Source: Pelmatolapia mariae
Taxonomy: Eukaryota > Chordata > Actinopteri > Cichliformes > Cichlidae
NCBI RefSeq assembly: GCF_036321145.2
Contig: NC_086236.1
Span: 39,530,917 to 39,594,916 of the forward strand
Direction: 5' to 3'
DNA length: 64,000 bases
The notes below the pieces were generated by a model. That model was not told the origin of the DNA, searched no databases, and saw nothing but the letters and a program-made list of their open reading frames with translations. How positions within the stretch are numbered: position 1 is the stretch's first letter; each line of letters starts with the position of its first letter. Positions 11,901-22,805 of this stretch are shown here, piece after piece. A program made the translations under genes and the position numbers.

Positions 11901-12733
11901 CAGAATGGAGTTGTAAAGGAATTAAATACTTAGAACATATATTAGAGGGAACAGAATTTATTCTATTTGACAGACTAGTTACACAATATGGGATCAACAA
12001 GAAAAGATTTTTAGAATATCAACAAATTAAATCCATAGTAAAAAAGAAATTTTACCTCAGTCAAGCTGAACTACAAACACCACCAAGTGCGGTACACTTT
12101 CTTACTCTTAAATCCCCCAAATTATTATCTAAAATATACAGAACACTTTCTAAAATAGATGAATCAATATCCCTTCCTATTGCAAAGTGGGAAGCAGATT
12201 TATCAGTAAGCTTAGACCAAAACTTCTGGTGTCAGGTGTGCTTAAAAACCTTTAAATTGATTAAAAATCCCAGTCTGCAATTAATACAATACAAAATACT
12301 ACATAGAGTGCACTATACTGGTCATCGGATGTTCAAGATGGGCTTTACATCTTCCAACAACTGCTCACACTGTCAAGGCAATACACCAGACAATTACATC
12401 CACGCTCTTTGGTTCTGTCCACCAGTGCAGAAGTTTTGGCGTGAGATATGTGAAGACTTATCAAAGTGTCTGAAATGTAACATTCCAGCCTCCCCTTTAG
12501 TATGCTTGTTGGCAAAATTGGATGATGTCACTACAGAAACTAATACAGTCCACATGGTTTTTACTGCCCTATGCATTGCCAAGAAAACGGTCCTCATGAA
12601 CTGGAAAAATAAAAATAATCTTAATCCTAATCAATATAAAAACCATCTAATAGATCACATTAGTCTCAATGCAACCTCTGCCACCACATTAGATCAATCC
12701 CTCTGGGCTCCTTTGATCGGCTCCATCACCTAG
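8998..12733 (+). pseudogene. L1-type ORF2 (APE endonuclease-RT), disrupted
   Basis: About 1,245 codons in total, the usual length for L1 ORF2. The APE-type endonuclease shows ITWNVNGAG at the start, LLQETH, GGDLNLGLNEEMDR, SRLDYFLV and VSDHAPV. The reverse transcriptase shows PGPDSFPAEFY, SYRPISLINVDLKI, DQTGFIKGRH, LDAEKAFDRVNW, GTRQGCPLSP and the catalytic box SLYADDVLLFL. A C-terminal zinc-knuckle-like C-x2-C...H...C motif lies around CSHCQGNT. Two lesions are visible: an in-frame TAA at 9142-9144 early in the endonuclease, and a frameshift near 10840-10845 just after the first RT aspartate motif, best explained by loss of two bases. The remaining frames run open to the TAG at 12731. As it stands the copy cannot make a complete protein. 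Confidence 0.93.
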
Positions 12734-13546
12734 CGGGGGTGGGGGGTCGTGGTTTGGTCCCGCCTTAGCTATTGTGGTTGATGTGGAGGTTGGGACGGGC
12801 TTAGGGCGCCTGGAGAACCCCTAGAGACGTTATCCCTGGAGGGCTCAACCCGGGGGGTTGTGGTCATAACCTGGTTAGTGGCTCTGGTCGCTCTTAGAGG
12901 GTGTTCTCCTCGTAGCTGCGTGCAGCGGGACTGGGGGATGGTCTGTACTGGCGGATGTAGGTTACTGGCCTGGTAGCCTGGCTGCCCCTGAGTGGATCCG
13001 GGGCAGGCGGGGGGGCTTGGGGTTCGGGGGTGCTTCGTCTCCGTGATGGGGCTCTGGCTGGGCCTTGGGGGCTTCGGTCCTCGTCGGTGTGTCGCCGAGG
13101 TTGTGGGCGGGTGGGTGCACAGGGGCTCAGCCCTGGCGCAGGGGGCCTCTGGTGCATCGGCCTAACTGGGGGGCTCTTCAACTGGCAGGGAGGTTGTTCC
13201 ATCCTTGCAGAAGTCCACTCTGCAGGTGGGGGAGAGACATAGGAGAGGTGGAGAATAAACCTAACCTGGGTGTCTGTTGTCTTGTGTAGTCTGGGAGATG
13301 ATTGAATGTTGGGGTGGGTACAGTTTCCTCTGCGGTGGGGTAGGGTGGGCTTCCCCGGGTCCTGTGGGGCTTGGCGGTGCTGCTACCGTAGGCCCCGGTC
13401 TGGATGGGCCTGGGCTCCCTTGCCTTGGTGGGTACCAGAGGACGGGGGTGCCTACTGGGGTCAGCGGGGGAGCTGGCCCTAGGGAGGGGCATCTTGACAA
13501 CAATTCTGACGGCTAAAGAACCAAATGGGACAGACAAAAAAAAAAA
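12734..13546 (+). other. L1 3' UTR and poly(A)
   Basis: G-rich 3' UTR ending in a 14-nt-class A run directly against the right target duplication. The end is nearly identical to the end of a second copy at 33690-35766, but 1.8 kb is absent at 13495/13496 relative to that copy. Confidence 0.85.
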
Positions 13547-13562
13547 AAAGAATACTAAAAGG

Positions 13563-14160
13563 ATGAATAAATCAGAATAAAGGTTCCGCCTTGACCTTGC
13601 AAACATGTTTATGATGAAAAAAATCTAAATTTCAGTGTTCAATAACACATTTTTCTCAAAGTTTTATATCATACAGCCTCCATCAGCAAACCTGAGCAAT
13701 ATCCACTTTTCTGTCATTAAAAATAATCAAAAAGGAGAAAAAGGCAATAAACAAAGAGTGAGTTCAGAATAACATGTTGCATAGGCCATTTTAGCTGTTT
13801 CAAATCTGAAATGAGACTACATTAAAAAAATATTCTCAGATCACAGTCAGCATAAAACAAGCAGAACTGTTGTCATGTGTTAAACAATCTGTGATATATA
13901 ATTATAGCCCAAGTTAATAGAAAATCCAGTGTTACCTTTTTCAGTCCCATGCCTCCAAAATTAATCTGGATTATAGACTAGCTTGACTTAACATAGCTCA
14001 GGTTGCCATGTCTGCCACATTTGCATTGAGTGAAAGTGATCCTAGAGGGATTCTGAAGCTCTTTATTACACAGAATCAGTGACCACAGTCCTCAAGATGG
14101 CACAAACACACTAGTAAATATGAATTTAGTGCCGCTATTACAAAAAGATGACCTCAGTAA
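13563..14160. other. non-coding stretch
   Basis: AT-rich sequence with no recognised gene or repeat terminus. Probably the pre-insertion host sequence next to the L1. Confidence 0.45.
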
Positions 14161-14161
14161 C

Positions 14162-14700
14162 GAATCAAGATTCAAGATTTTTATTTGCCATTCGCACACA
14201 GGACTAACAGTCCACGCACATTGGAATTCTTGTGCAGAGCTCTCCAGGTCAAGTCACACTTTCTACAAGATAAAGACAAAGCAACTAAAAAAGGAAAATA
14301 GAAATGAAGTAAGGAATGGAGCAGTCATAGTATTTACTATATACTAAAACACTGTACAGAGAGGGTTGTAATACAGTTCCTCGTATTGCACGCATAATAT
14401 TGCACATTTTCACAGATCTGTTACACAAGGCTATTGTGAGTATCATTCAGTGATTTTAATCGATCGTACATTCAAAATGAGGTAAAGTAGTGTTGTGTTA
14501 GTTTAAGTGTTCAGTGTTTTTTGTTTCCCATCAGTCTGACTGTGGCATATTCAGTGTTGTGTGAGTATTTCAGTGTTTGTGTTTTGTCATCAGTCTGACA
14601 GTTGATGGGAAGAAGATGTTGAAAAATCTTGTTGTGTGTGTGATGATGCTGTTCGCTCTGTTGTGTCTCAGTTTATGTGCACCCCATAGCTGAATGTAAG
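14162..14700 (-). repeat. LINE 3'-end fragment (CTTGAAT-type tail)
   Basis: Read on the minus strand this ends with GCAAATAAAAATCTTGAATCTTGA, compared here in parts: an AATAAA signal then a repeated CTTGAAT heptamer. The arrangement parallels the 3' end of the LINE at 54.8 kb, which ends in AATAAAG followed by CCTTGAA repeats. It is probably a 5'-truncated L2/CR1-group LINE tail. No coding part is left and the inner boundary is approximate. Confidence 0.5.
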
Positions 14701-15769
14701 AATGTAAAGTAATGACACTGTTGTTTGTATTTGAAGGCCATATTTACAGAGTAATGTCATTTTGCAAATAACCAGGTGGTATTATATGTTAATATTCATA
14801 AAGAAAATGATATATATAAAGAAATAATCAAGAATGAAGACAAGTTAGTGCATTTTGGAAAAGGTTTATCTATGTTCACAATAAAATTGAAACAGCCTAT
14901 CGTTCAATCAGTGACAGCAGTACAATAAAATTCCATTTCTGTTCCTACATATTCAATCTACAGAAATGCAGAAAATTGAACCTCAAGGTAACTATACCTG
15001 TCTTTATCAGGGCGAAAAATGTACAGAGATGTTCTCAAGATACAAATGTTACATATATTGTTGCAACCGTTTTAAAAATGTCACTTTTTGTACATTTTGC
15101 ATTTAGCTACATAATTGCAAGTAGGAGTTTGAGACTTGTCTGAGGGCTGAGAAATGGTATAAACCAGTGCAGATTAGAGTTTGCTTCTATGTTATCGAAT
15201 AGTATGGGTTTCACAAAGCTCCCCATTGTTAGTTCTACAGAAGGCTTATTTAAAAGACCCTTCACAGTTGCAAATGTAACTAATGGGAATTGCACTTTTG
15301 AATCGATAAATGTGAAACTTAGCTTAAAGTCAGAATAATAAAATGTTGACAGCAGTTCTGCTGCATGGCTAGGGATCTTTGTGGGGAAATTAAAACATGA
15401 TTACTCAGTGAAATTCTCTTGCTAACCTTGTGAAGAAAACCAGGATTTTGTGTTTGTAGGCTGCTAGGTCCATTAGACCCAAAGAACAAAATCTGTCACA
15501 TGGGATGAAGAAGATGTAATGTTATTACTATCTTGACAGTAATCACAACATAAAAGGACAAGGATTGATTAAATCCACTAGGATACCTGGATATGCCCAG
15601 AAAACATGTGGCAATATCACTATTAATAGATAAATTGCAAATCTGACATTTTCCTCATCTGCTTAGTCCTTAGAGATTTTATGACAATCACCTATATTGA
15701 TTTACATAAAAATTATGTTGCACTTTTTTGGTGTGATGTGCATTAAAGGTAAAGGTAACATTTTTAAAG
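14701..15769. other. non-coding stretch
   Basis: No gene or clear mobile element seen. AT-rich with scattered short frames that lack any recognisable domain. Confidence 0.4.
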
Positions 15770-15779
15770 GTTAAATTGA

Positions 15780-15975
15780 GGGCTTTTGAGGGCCCTATGC
15801 AGTATCTTTGGTTCTTAGGACTGCACTCTTCTCGACAGAAATCTTGGACGTTGTTCCTGGGATCTGTTGGAACCCAGCTTGCCTTGAGTGCTCCTATTGT
15901 CACAGGAACCATTGATACCTTCACCCTCCACATTTTCTTGAGCTCCTGTCTTAGCCCTTGCCCCCTCCCCCCGCA
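15780..15975 (-). pseudogene. R4/Dong-like LINE C-terminal fragment
   Basis: The minus-strand translation contains LRQELKKMWRVKVSMVPVTI followed by GALKASWVP. This matches, by memory of the family, the extreme C-terminus of fish LINEs of the R4/Dong (Rex6-like) type, where a similar MWKVKATVVPVVIGALG motif follows the restriction-enzyme-like endonuclease. The piece is short and the frame decays beyond it. A fragment of the same family's endonuclease lies at 39242-39415 and a longer one at 43.4-46.5 kb. Confidence 0.6.
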
Positions 15976-17000
15976 CTCTGGGGATTTTAAATACGTATAA
16001 TTAAATTTACATAACACTTTTCTTGTCTTACTGACCACTTAAGAAATTTTACACAAGGATTGAGTATGTTGTCACGGACACTTCAAAATAGAAATCAGTG
16101 GAGCCTTATAGCAGATCTCACTCTAACTCCTAAGATACAACCACCCTTTGTGGTACTCTCTGCTTGAGATCCCTTGCTTTACTCATTCAGTTTATCTGTG
16201 GCCAATTATTGGTGTATCCTTTCTCCACAAAACATCTAATTCTCATTCTGTTTTAACTTTTCAAAATCCATTAAAACACTATCTCATCGTAAATTTTTGG
16301 ATATGTATAACATATTACATCAGCACACTGAGCACCAGCAAAAAAAAGCCATACACGCAGTTGTCGCTCTGTAACAAATTTACTAGAATTGGATTAGACA
16401 GAGTAAACTCCTTTGTGGATAGCTTAGAGATGCTATCAGCATTCAGCTGCTGTACAACATCACTCTGTGAGCTCTTCTGTGATTACTTTAATGCTATCAA
16501 AGCCCAGCTCCATTTTAAACACAGTCTTAATTAGTACAACTTTAATTAAAGCCTGATTCATCCAGCACTGAGTGACTGTTCAGTACAGGGTTGTCCACTA
16601 CATTTCTAACAAAGGATGGCTGTAGTTAAAGGCCCACACAAAGGATGTACTGACTCCCTGTTGGGAATGATTATATTGACTGTTGATTGACAACGTATCT
16701 AACAGCTTTAACTTTATTTTGGTCAGGTGACTCATGACTGCAGGATTGGTTGTCATGATTCCAAAAGGCTTGTGGAGAAGATGATGTCTCTGCTAGATAC
16801 TGCTAGGAGGAAAAACAAAATCTCATTAAAATTTACATATTGGTTATTAAAGCAGATTCAGCATATAGTCTGATAACAAATCTGTAACCCATCGTTTGCC
16901 CATCAGCAGGATGAAGAAGCTCTGTGTTCTGTGCATGTATTGCTACTTTTCTGTGGTGTTGCCAGTGTTCATTTTGGCACGTCATTCAGAATTTGTAACT
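15976..17000. other. non-coding stretch
   Basis: No gene recognised. The 128-codon frame at 16148-16534 shows no domain and has AT-rich, unstructured composition; I treat it as chance. Confidence 0.4.
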
Positions 17001-17002
17001 TA

Positions 17003-18397
17003 CAGTTTTTGCCTGTTGCTTGAACACTATAAACCCATGCTTAGACTAAAGTAACACAACTTGAAGCTTTTGTTACCATACCTCAAACACATGTACCCAT
17101 TCCTTAAGCAAAAGCGCTGCTTTGCACTCTAGTTGCAATTATGCAACACACTTACTCCTTTATGCAACACACATGGTCCTGCATACTACACTCTATTTCA
17201 TACATAGGACACTTCGTTCAAAAATGAAATTTCAGGGTGCCATTTGGAAAACACATGTATCCAAAATACAAAACACATCGGGTAATTGCAACCACTCAAA
17301 TACATACCTGAATGCACTTACTTGCAAAACTGAACACCAATTAGCCAACTACAAAAAGCCCTCAGTTTAGCCATTTCAAGAACTTTGCAAGCATGGATGG
17401 GGGGAGAGCAAGAGGAAGAGGAGGAGGAGGAGGAAGAGGTCGAAGAGGCCATGCACGGACCCATATTTGTGATGACATAAGAGCAACTGTGGTGGACCAT
17501 GTCATCAACCATGGCCTGACCATGAGGGAAGCTGGGCAGAGAGTCCACCCACATCTCAGCCGCTCCACAGTGGCATCTGTAATACGAACATTCAGACTAG
17601 AAAACAGGTATGTCGTCACCTCTCCACCTTCTACTCTACTCAGATGGTTTGTATAGCACTGTTCTACAGTATATCACATGACCATATCAAGTGTAGAGGG
17701 TATTGCAGGGTGCTAATGCTCCTTTTGCAGCCAAAGTGGTAGTTTTTGTGAAACATACCATGATTACTTATATTGAAGTACAGTGTTGTACAGTGGATGA
17801 TACAGTATATCATAAGAAAAATAAGCAAACCTATGACAATATGTGGTTGTATGGCTCTAGAATGACTCGAAGACCTTCTGGGGGAGGACGCCAACAGACG
17901 GCGGGATCCATGAGCCCACGTATGCACAATTGTCATGATTTTTTGTGTTTACATGACAGTGTTTTTTCTATTACTGTATCATGTTTTTGTGTTTGTTTTT
18001 TGCTTTATCTGCATTCATGGTACTACAATGTACAATATTGAGTAGGCCGATTTGCTTTTTTGGTTGTTTGAAATGTGTCTCCTGAAAATGTGCCTTCTGA
18101 ATAAACAATGAAAATCAAAGGCTGCAGTGTTTTATATAAAGTAGACTAGTGTGTTCCCCCTGATCTGAAAGTGTTTGCATATGATGCAAGTAGGTGTCAT
18201 TTTGTCAACAGAGTTACATTTTGACACAGGAATGTTAGGTTTTTGTTAGCAGAGTTTAGGTTTTGAGAGTAGAGTTTCAATTTGGCACAGATGTGAATGG
18301 TATATTTCCCAGTGTTGTGTCATGTTTACTTGTGTTTAGAGTTTTGGCACAATGAGCGAAGTTTTGCAAAATGTGTTCAAGCAACGGGCAAAAACTG
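17003..18397 (+). mobile_element. IS630/Tc1/mariner-type element, internally deleted
   Basis: A 1,395-bp element bounded by TA dinucleotides (17001-17002, 18398-18399) and 25-bp terminal inverted repeats with a single mismatch, CAGTTTTTGCC(T/C)GTTGCTTGAACAC. TA duplication is the signature of the IS630-Tc1-mariner superfamily. Inside, on the plus strand, only the beginning of a transposase gene remains (17393-17607 plus a possible short second exon near 17850). There is no DDE/D catalytic domain, so the copy is non-autonomous. Confidence 0.85.
17393..17608 (+). pseudogene. transposase N-terminal exon: RG-rich arm plus HTH
   Basis: Begins at ATG 17393 with an arginine/glycine-rich arm (GRARGRGGGGGRGRRGHA), then an HTH-like segment, DDIRATVVDHVINHGLTMRE, AGQRVHPHLSRSTVASVIRT, FRLENR, resembling Tc1/IS630 DNA-binding domains. 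The reading ends at AACAG|GTATGT, a good splice donor at about 17608. A candidate downstream exon near 17853-17920 reads MTRRPSGGGRQQTAG, basic and Gly-rich like the linker that follows the HTH in related fish transposases, but it then decays. The catalytic DDE/D region is absent. Known relatives are multi-exon transposase-like genes; a domesticated role is not supported here because the gene is cut off inside intact element termini. Confidence 0.65.
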
Positions 18398-18399
18398 TA

Positions 18400-19864
18400 A
18401 TCGCAGAGATGTAATCACTAATGTGATTGTAAATAAAATGTTTGTTTAAATTTGGTCATGCATTAAAAAATTGTGTGCGGTTACCAGGCTTACATTTGGC
18501 AGAGACAGAGGGTCCCTGAGACTGAGTTAAAAGTTAATCCAGTTATCATTTCAAAATGCTGGTAAAAAGCTTCCACATTTTCTCTCTGTGTACTGCTCCT
18601 CACCTGGCTGCTGTTATATGCAATGCAGAGCAGTGACTAAAGCTGGACACATCACTTTTTCAGTGATGTACTATGGAAATATTTTATTATTCAGTTGAAT
18701 CAAACAAAGCAGCATCATAAGAGTCATTTCAAGTAATCGCTCCAATATTATAAAAAACCTTATAGGCAAGCACTTTTTGATGGTGGGGAAGAAGAATGTC
18801 CTTTTAACACAAAGAGACCGACAAAACAAAGAATTAGTTTAATTCAGCACTGGAGGCTTTTCAAGCATGCATTAAACAACCTGTTTAAGGTCATGTCAAA
18901 GCATTTCAATTGGGTCTAAGTTCTCGATGGTTTGCTTTTGATCACTGTCCTGCAGCATAACCCAACTGCACTTGAGTCGCCTCACTAAATACATATGTAT
19001 GCATGTACAGAACTCACAACCTACTCTGGGAACAGACTCTGTTGCAATGATCTGGATAGCAAGTTACAGGATTAGTAACATGATGCCAGTTTGAGTGTGA
19101 ATCCAGTGATTCTAGTCATACATATAATGATGACTTTAAGACAAATGAACATCAAAGCACAGTGATCTTGGCTGTAGCAAAGTTAAAGTGTCACCAAGTT
19201 AAAGTTGCTACATATTTGAGAAGTATCAAGGTTAATACACTGCTAAAAAATTGTAACTTTGTTTTTCGGAGTGAATTTTTTTCCAGCCTGAAAAGGAATG
19301 ATTAGGTTTCCACTGACTGTCATTTTGTTCTCAAGAAATTACACATTTTTATCAATTTTAACAAGATCTGATATGTGATTTCAGTGCTCAGCATTGCATT
19401 TCTTTTAGCTGTATAGATTCAATTCATTATAATAAAAAATTTAGCAAATGTTATGGAATGAAATTCTTGCTGTTTCAAGGATCATCTGATGTTTACCTGT
19501 CTGCAGGTGTTCTCGTGGACAGGTTTAAAGAATTTCACATTAATGCTTATTTTGTTTTCAAGGTATCCAAGGTTGAGTTTGCTCAGTGCCCACTTTAGCC
19601 TTTATTGTTTTTAAATTATTTAAAGAGAATATAAAAAGAAAAAAGAAATTACTTTGCTTTTTACTTGTTTCAGTGACAACTATAATATTTAAATATATAT
19701 TTAAGGAGTTTAGATTAGGTATTATAAGACAAGCAGTGGACAAAAAGTCATGTAAACATTGAATATGCTTTTATGCTATTTTGTTTTAGTTTTGTAAGTA
19801 CACATTAAAATTTTAGTTGTTCTTTTTTCTAAAACGTTGTTTTATTTTTTGCTGATTCAGACTT
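18400..19864. other. non-coding stretch with one repeat scrap
   Basis: AT-rich, no gene. A segment at about 18889-18975 (GGTCATGTCAAAGCATTTCA onward, including CTGTCCTGCAGCATAACCCA) resembles a widespread fish DNA-transposon text that I recall from many 3' UTRs; the family is uncertain. Confidence 0.35.
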
Positions 19865-19865
19865 G

Positions 19866-20000
19866 TGTTTAGGGCGGCACAGTGGCGTGGTAGTTAATAT
19901 TGTTGCCTTACAGCGAGAAAGTCCTGAGTTCAATGTACGAATGGTTGGCAGTCTCCATGTGTTGGGGACAGGAAGGTGATGTGGACAACCAAGTTGGTGA
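19866..20000 (+). repeat. degenerate Mermaid-type SINE-like repeat
   Basis: Starts AGGGCGGCACAGTGGCGTGG and continues TGCCTTACAGCGAGAAAGTC and TGAGTTCAA, the head of a very common fish tRNA-like repeat (box-B-like GTTCAAT). It decays after about 130 bp. Not a functional tRNA gene. Confidence 0.55.
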
Positions 20001-20578
20001 ACAAGGGGATGCAAGATTTTCATATTCATACACATATGTGAACCTGCTAAAAGAAACTGAGCTGAACACATGAATGAAGACGTTGTTTCTTTTATGCAGT
20101 TGTGCATTTTCACTGTGTGACTGTACCTACAGTATCCAGTGTCTGCTGTTTTTAGTTGTTACAGGTATTTAGACTAAAGACGTTATGTCTGCTGGCATTG
20201 GGTATTTCTTGACCCAAAGGGCATTTTAGTTTAATATGTTGTCCTTTGAATTAGAACAGAATATTTTCAACATTGATTTTTGACCTTCCCTGGATTGAAG
20301 TGTAACATGTTTCCTGCATAACATCCTGCTGGTACCACCAAACAATTTTTATCAGCAAGAATAACAGCTAGTTACCAGCGATGCCAATGTTATTTAGTTA
20401 GCTTTTTTAGGCACTGACATTTCATGTGTTGCATTTGTTGCTTTATTAAAGTCACCTGTGGTTTAAATTCACTACAGAAGAATTCAGTATGCGATGTTGC
20501 TAAAACGTTCATAAATTCCAGTGGATAGTGCAACAATTATAGCCAAACCTTGAAAATGTTGTTTGTAGCAAGTGCATA

Positions 20579-22214
20579 CAGTGGCTTGCAAAAGTATTCG
20601 GCCCCCTTGAACTTTTCCACATTTTGTCACATTACAGCCACAAACATGAATCAATTTTATTGGAATTCCACGTGAAAGACCAATACAAAGTGGTGTACAC
20701 GTGAGAAGTGGAACGAAAATCATACATGATTCCAAACATTTTTTACAAATAAATAACTGAAAAGTGGGGTGTGCGTAATTATTCAGCCCCCTGAGTCAAT
20801 ACTTTGTAGAACCACCTTTTGCTGCAATTACAGCTGCCAGTCTTTTAGGGTATGTCTCTACCAGCTTTGCACATCTACAGACTGAAATTCTTGCCCATTC
20901 TTCTTTGCAAAACAGCTCCACAACTGCCCTGTGACGGCCTCAGAGGTTGTCTAAGAGAATATTGGGAGCAACAACACCATGAAGTCCAAAGAACACACCA
21001 GACAGGTCAAGGATAAAGTTATTGAGACATTTAAAGCAGGCTTAGGCTACAAAAAGATTTCCCAAGCCTTGAACATCCCACGGAGCACTGTTCAAGCGAT
21101 CATTCAGAAATGGAAGGAGTATGGCACAACTGTAAACCTACCAAGACAAGGCCGTCCACCTAAACTCACAGGCCGAACAAGGAGAGCGCTGATCAGAAAT
21201 GCAGCCAAGAGGCCCATGGTGACTCTGGACGAGCTGCAGAGATCTACAGCTCAGGTGGGGGAATCTGTCCATAGGACAACTATTAGTCGTGCACTGCACA
21301 AAGTTGGCCTTTATGGAAGAGTGGCAAGAAGAAAGCCATTGTTAACAGAAAACCAGAAGAAGTCGCATTTGCAGTTTGCCACAAGCCATGTGGGGGACAC
21401 AGCAAACATGTGGAAGAAGGTGCTCTGGTCAGATGAGACCAAAATGGAACTTTTTGGCCAAAATGCAAAACGCTATGTGTGGCGGAAAACTAACACTGCC
21501 CATCACTCTGAACACACCATCCCCACTGTCAAATATGGTGGTGGCAGCATCATGCTCTGGGGGTGCTTCTCTTCAGCAGGGACAGGGAAGCTGGTCAGAG
21601 TTGATGGGAAGATGGATGGAGCCAAATACAGGGCAATCTTGGAAGAAAACCTCTTGGAGTCTGCAAAAGACTTGAGACTGGGGGGAGGTTCACCTTCCAG
21701 CAGGACAACAACCCTAAACATAAAGCCAGGGCAACAATGGAATGGTTTAAAACAAAACACATCCATGTGTTAGAATGGCCCAGTCAAAGTCCAGATCTAA
21801 ATCCAATCCAGAATCTGTGGCAAGATCTGAAAACTGCTGTTCACAAACGCTGTCCATCTAATCTGACTGAGCTGGAGCTGTTTTGCAAAGAAGAATGGGC
21901 AAGGATTTCAGTCTGTAGATGTGCAAAGCTGGTAGAGACATACCCTAAAAGACTGGCAGCTGTAATTGCAGCAAAAGGTGGTTCTACAAAGTATTGACTC
22001 AGGGGGCTGAATAATTATGCACACCCCACTTTGCAGTTATTTATTTGTAAAAAATGTTTGGAATCATGTATGATTTTCGTTCCACTTCTCACGTGTACAC
22101 CACTTTGTGTTGGTCTTTTATGTGGAATTCCAATAACATTGATTCATGTTTGTGGCTGTAATGTGACAAAATGTGGAAAAGTTCAAGGGGGCCGAATACT
22201 TTTGCAAGCCACTG
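20579..22214 (+). mobile_element. Tc1-like transposon with 342-bp inverted repeats
   Basis: A 1,636-bp element bounded by TA (20577-20578, 22215-22216), with termini CAGTGGCTTGCAAAAGTATT and the reverse complement. The inverted repeats are exceptionally long, 20579-20920 and 21873-22214, so the left arm contains an inverted copy of the last part of the transposase gene. The central gene (20979-21997) is damaged. Confidence 0.93.
20979..21997 (+). pseudogene. Tc1-like transposase, frameshifted and E to Q
   Basis: Tc1 transposase of about 340 codons, the usual family length. The N-terminus has the paired-like HTH pair (YKKISQALNIPRSTVQAIIQ; then RQGRPPKLTGRTRRAL, with the GRPP-like linker). 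The first catalytic Asp is in VLWSDETKMELFG. A one-base loss in a G run near 21683-21690 shifts the frame just before the second catalytic Asp (FQQDNNPKHK in the next frame). The third catalytic position, normally Glu in NPIENLW, is CAG (NPIQNLW) near 21813. Either lesion should abolish cut-and-paste activity. The frame ends at TGA 21995-21997, inside the right inverted repeat. Confidence 0.92.
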
Positions 22215-22216
22215 TA

Positions 22217-22499
22217 ACTTGCAGTCTTCAATGTGAGACATTTCCCATACTCCTTAAGTATGTACGGTATGCAGAGTACATATTGTACTATCTGGGAAGT
22301 ATACTAATGGAAATATCAAAACTCAGACACACTGAAAATTTAACCTGCAGGAGAATCTGAAGGCTCCTGTAATGAGTTTTTCTGCCACAGAGGAAATAAT
22401 GAAATCATGTCGTCTTACATCTAATGAATTCATGTCAAGATTATTTCATCAGTTGACAGACATCAGCCCAGTGATTTTTTTTTCTTTTCATTTGCGAAG
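22217..22499. other. non-coding stretch
   Basis: Short AT-rich spacer with no recognised feature. Confidence 0.4.
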
Positions 22500-22805
22500 C
22501 TGAACTATAGTAATAACACAGGGAAGGCTTTAAACTGGGTAGACATATTTAGTGTGCAACACAGTGTTGCAGTGGTAAGGAGGAGTTCTGGATCTAAACG
22601 TGCTTGTCAGATGGGATGTGACTAGTTACATGTTCTTCTTCCACAGACAAAAAACATGCACATTAGATGAAATGTTGATTAAAAATTTGTCATCAATCAG
22701 GCGTGTTAGTGCTGTGATGGACCATTACAGGGAAAGGCAGGAGGGACAGGCAATCAGTCCCCTGAAATCCTAGTTGGATAAGCAGCTATGAAAATAGATG
22801 GATAG
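22500..22805 (+). repeat. degenerate Mermaid-type repeat
   Basis: Strongly diverged copy. Recognisable text includes GTTGCAGTGGTAAGGAGGAG, CTGTGATGGACCATTACAGG and the tail GGATAAGCAGCTATGAAAAT followed by AGATGGATAG, corresponding to the 'ataagcggttacagaaaatggatgg' tail of the fish family. Confidence 0.45.

Larger units (their letters stand above)
7409..13546 (+). mobile_element. near full-length L1-type LINE with TSD
   Basis: A 6.1-kb non-LTR retrotransposon flanked by a perfect 16-bp target-site duplication AAAGAATACTAAAAGG (7393-7408 and 13547-13562). Order: 5' UTR with short GC-rich tandem repeats and a CRE palindrome, ORF1 (7677-8465), an inter-ORF spacer, ORF2 (8998-12733), a G-rich 3' UTR and a poly(A) run. 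ORF1 is intact. ORF2 carries one stop and one frameshift. The perfect duplication and few lesions point to a fairly recent insertion. The protein organisation fits the L1/Tx1 group as known in fish; subfamily is not resolved. Confidence 0.93.

Noticed and set aside
13030..13610. Pro/Arg/Gly-rich frames on both strands
   Set aside because: Same L1 3' UTR composition effect; no conserved motif.
16148..16534. 128-codon plus-strand frame
   Set aside because: No domain, no splice context, low-information AT-rich composition; treated as chance.
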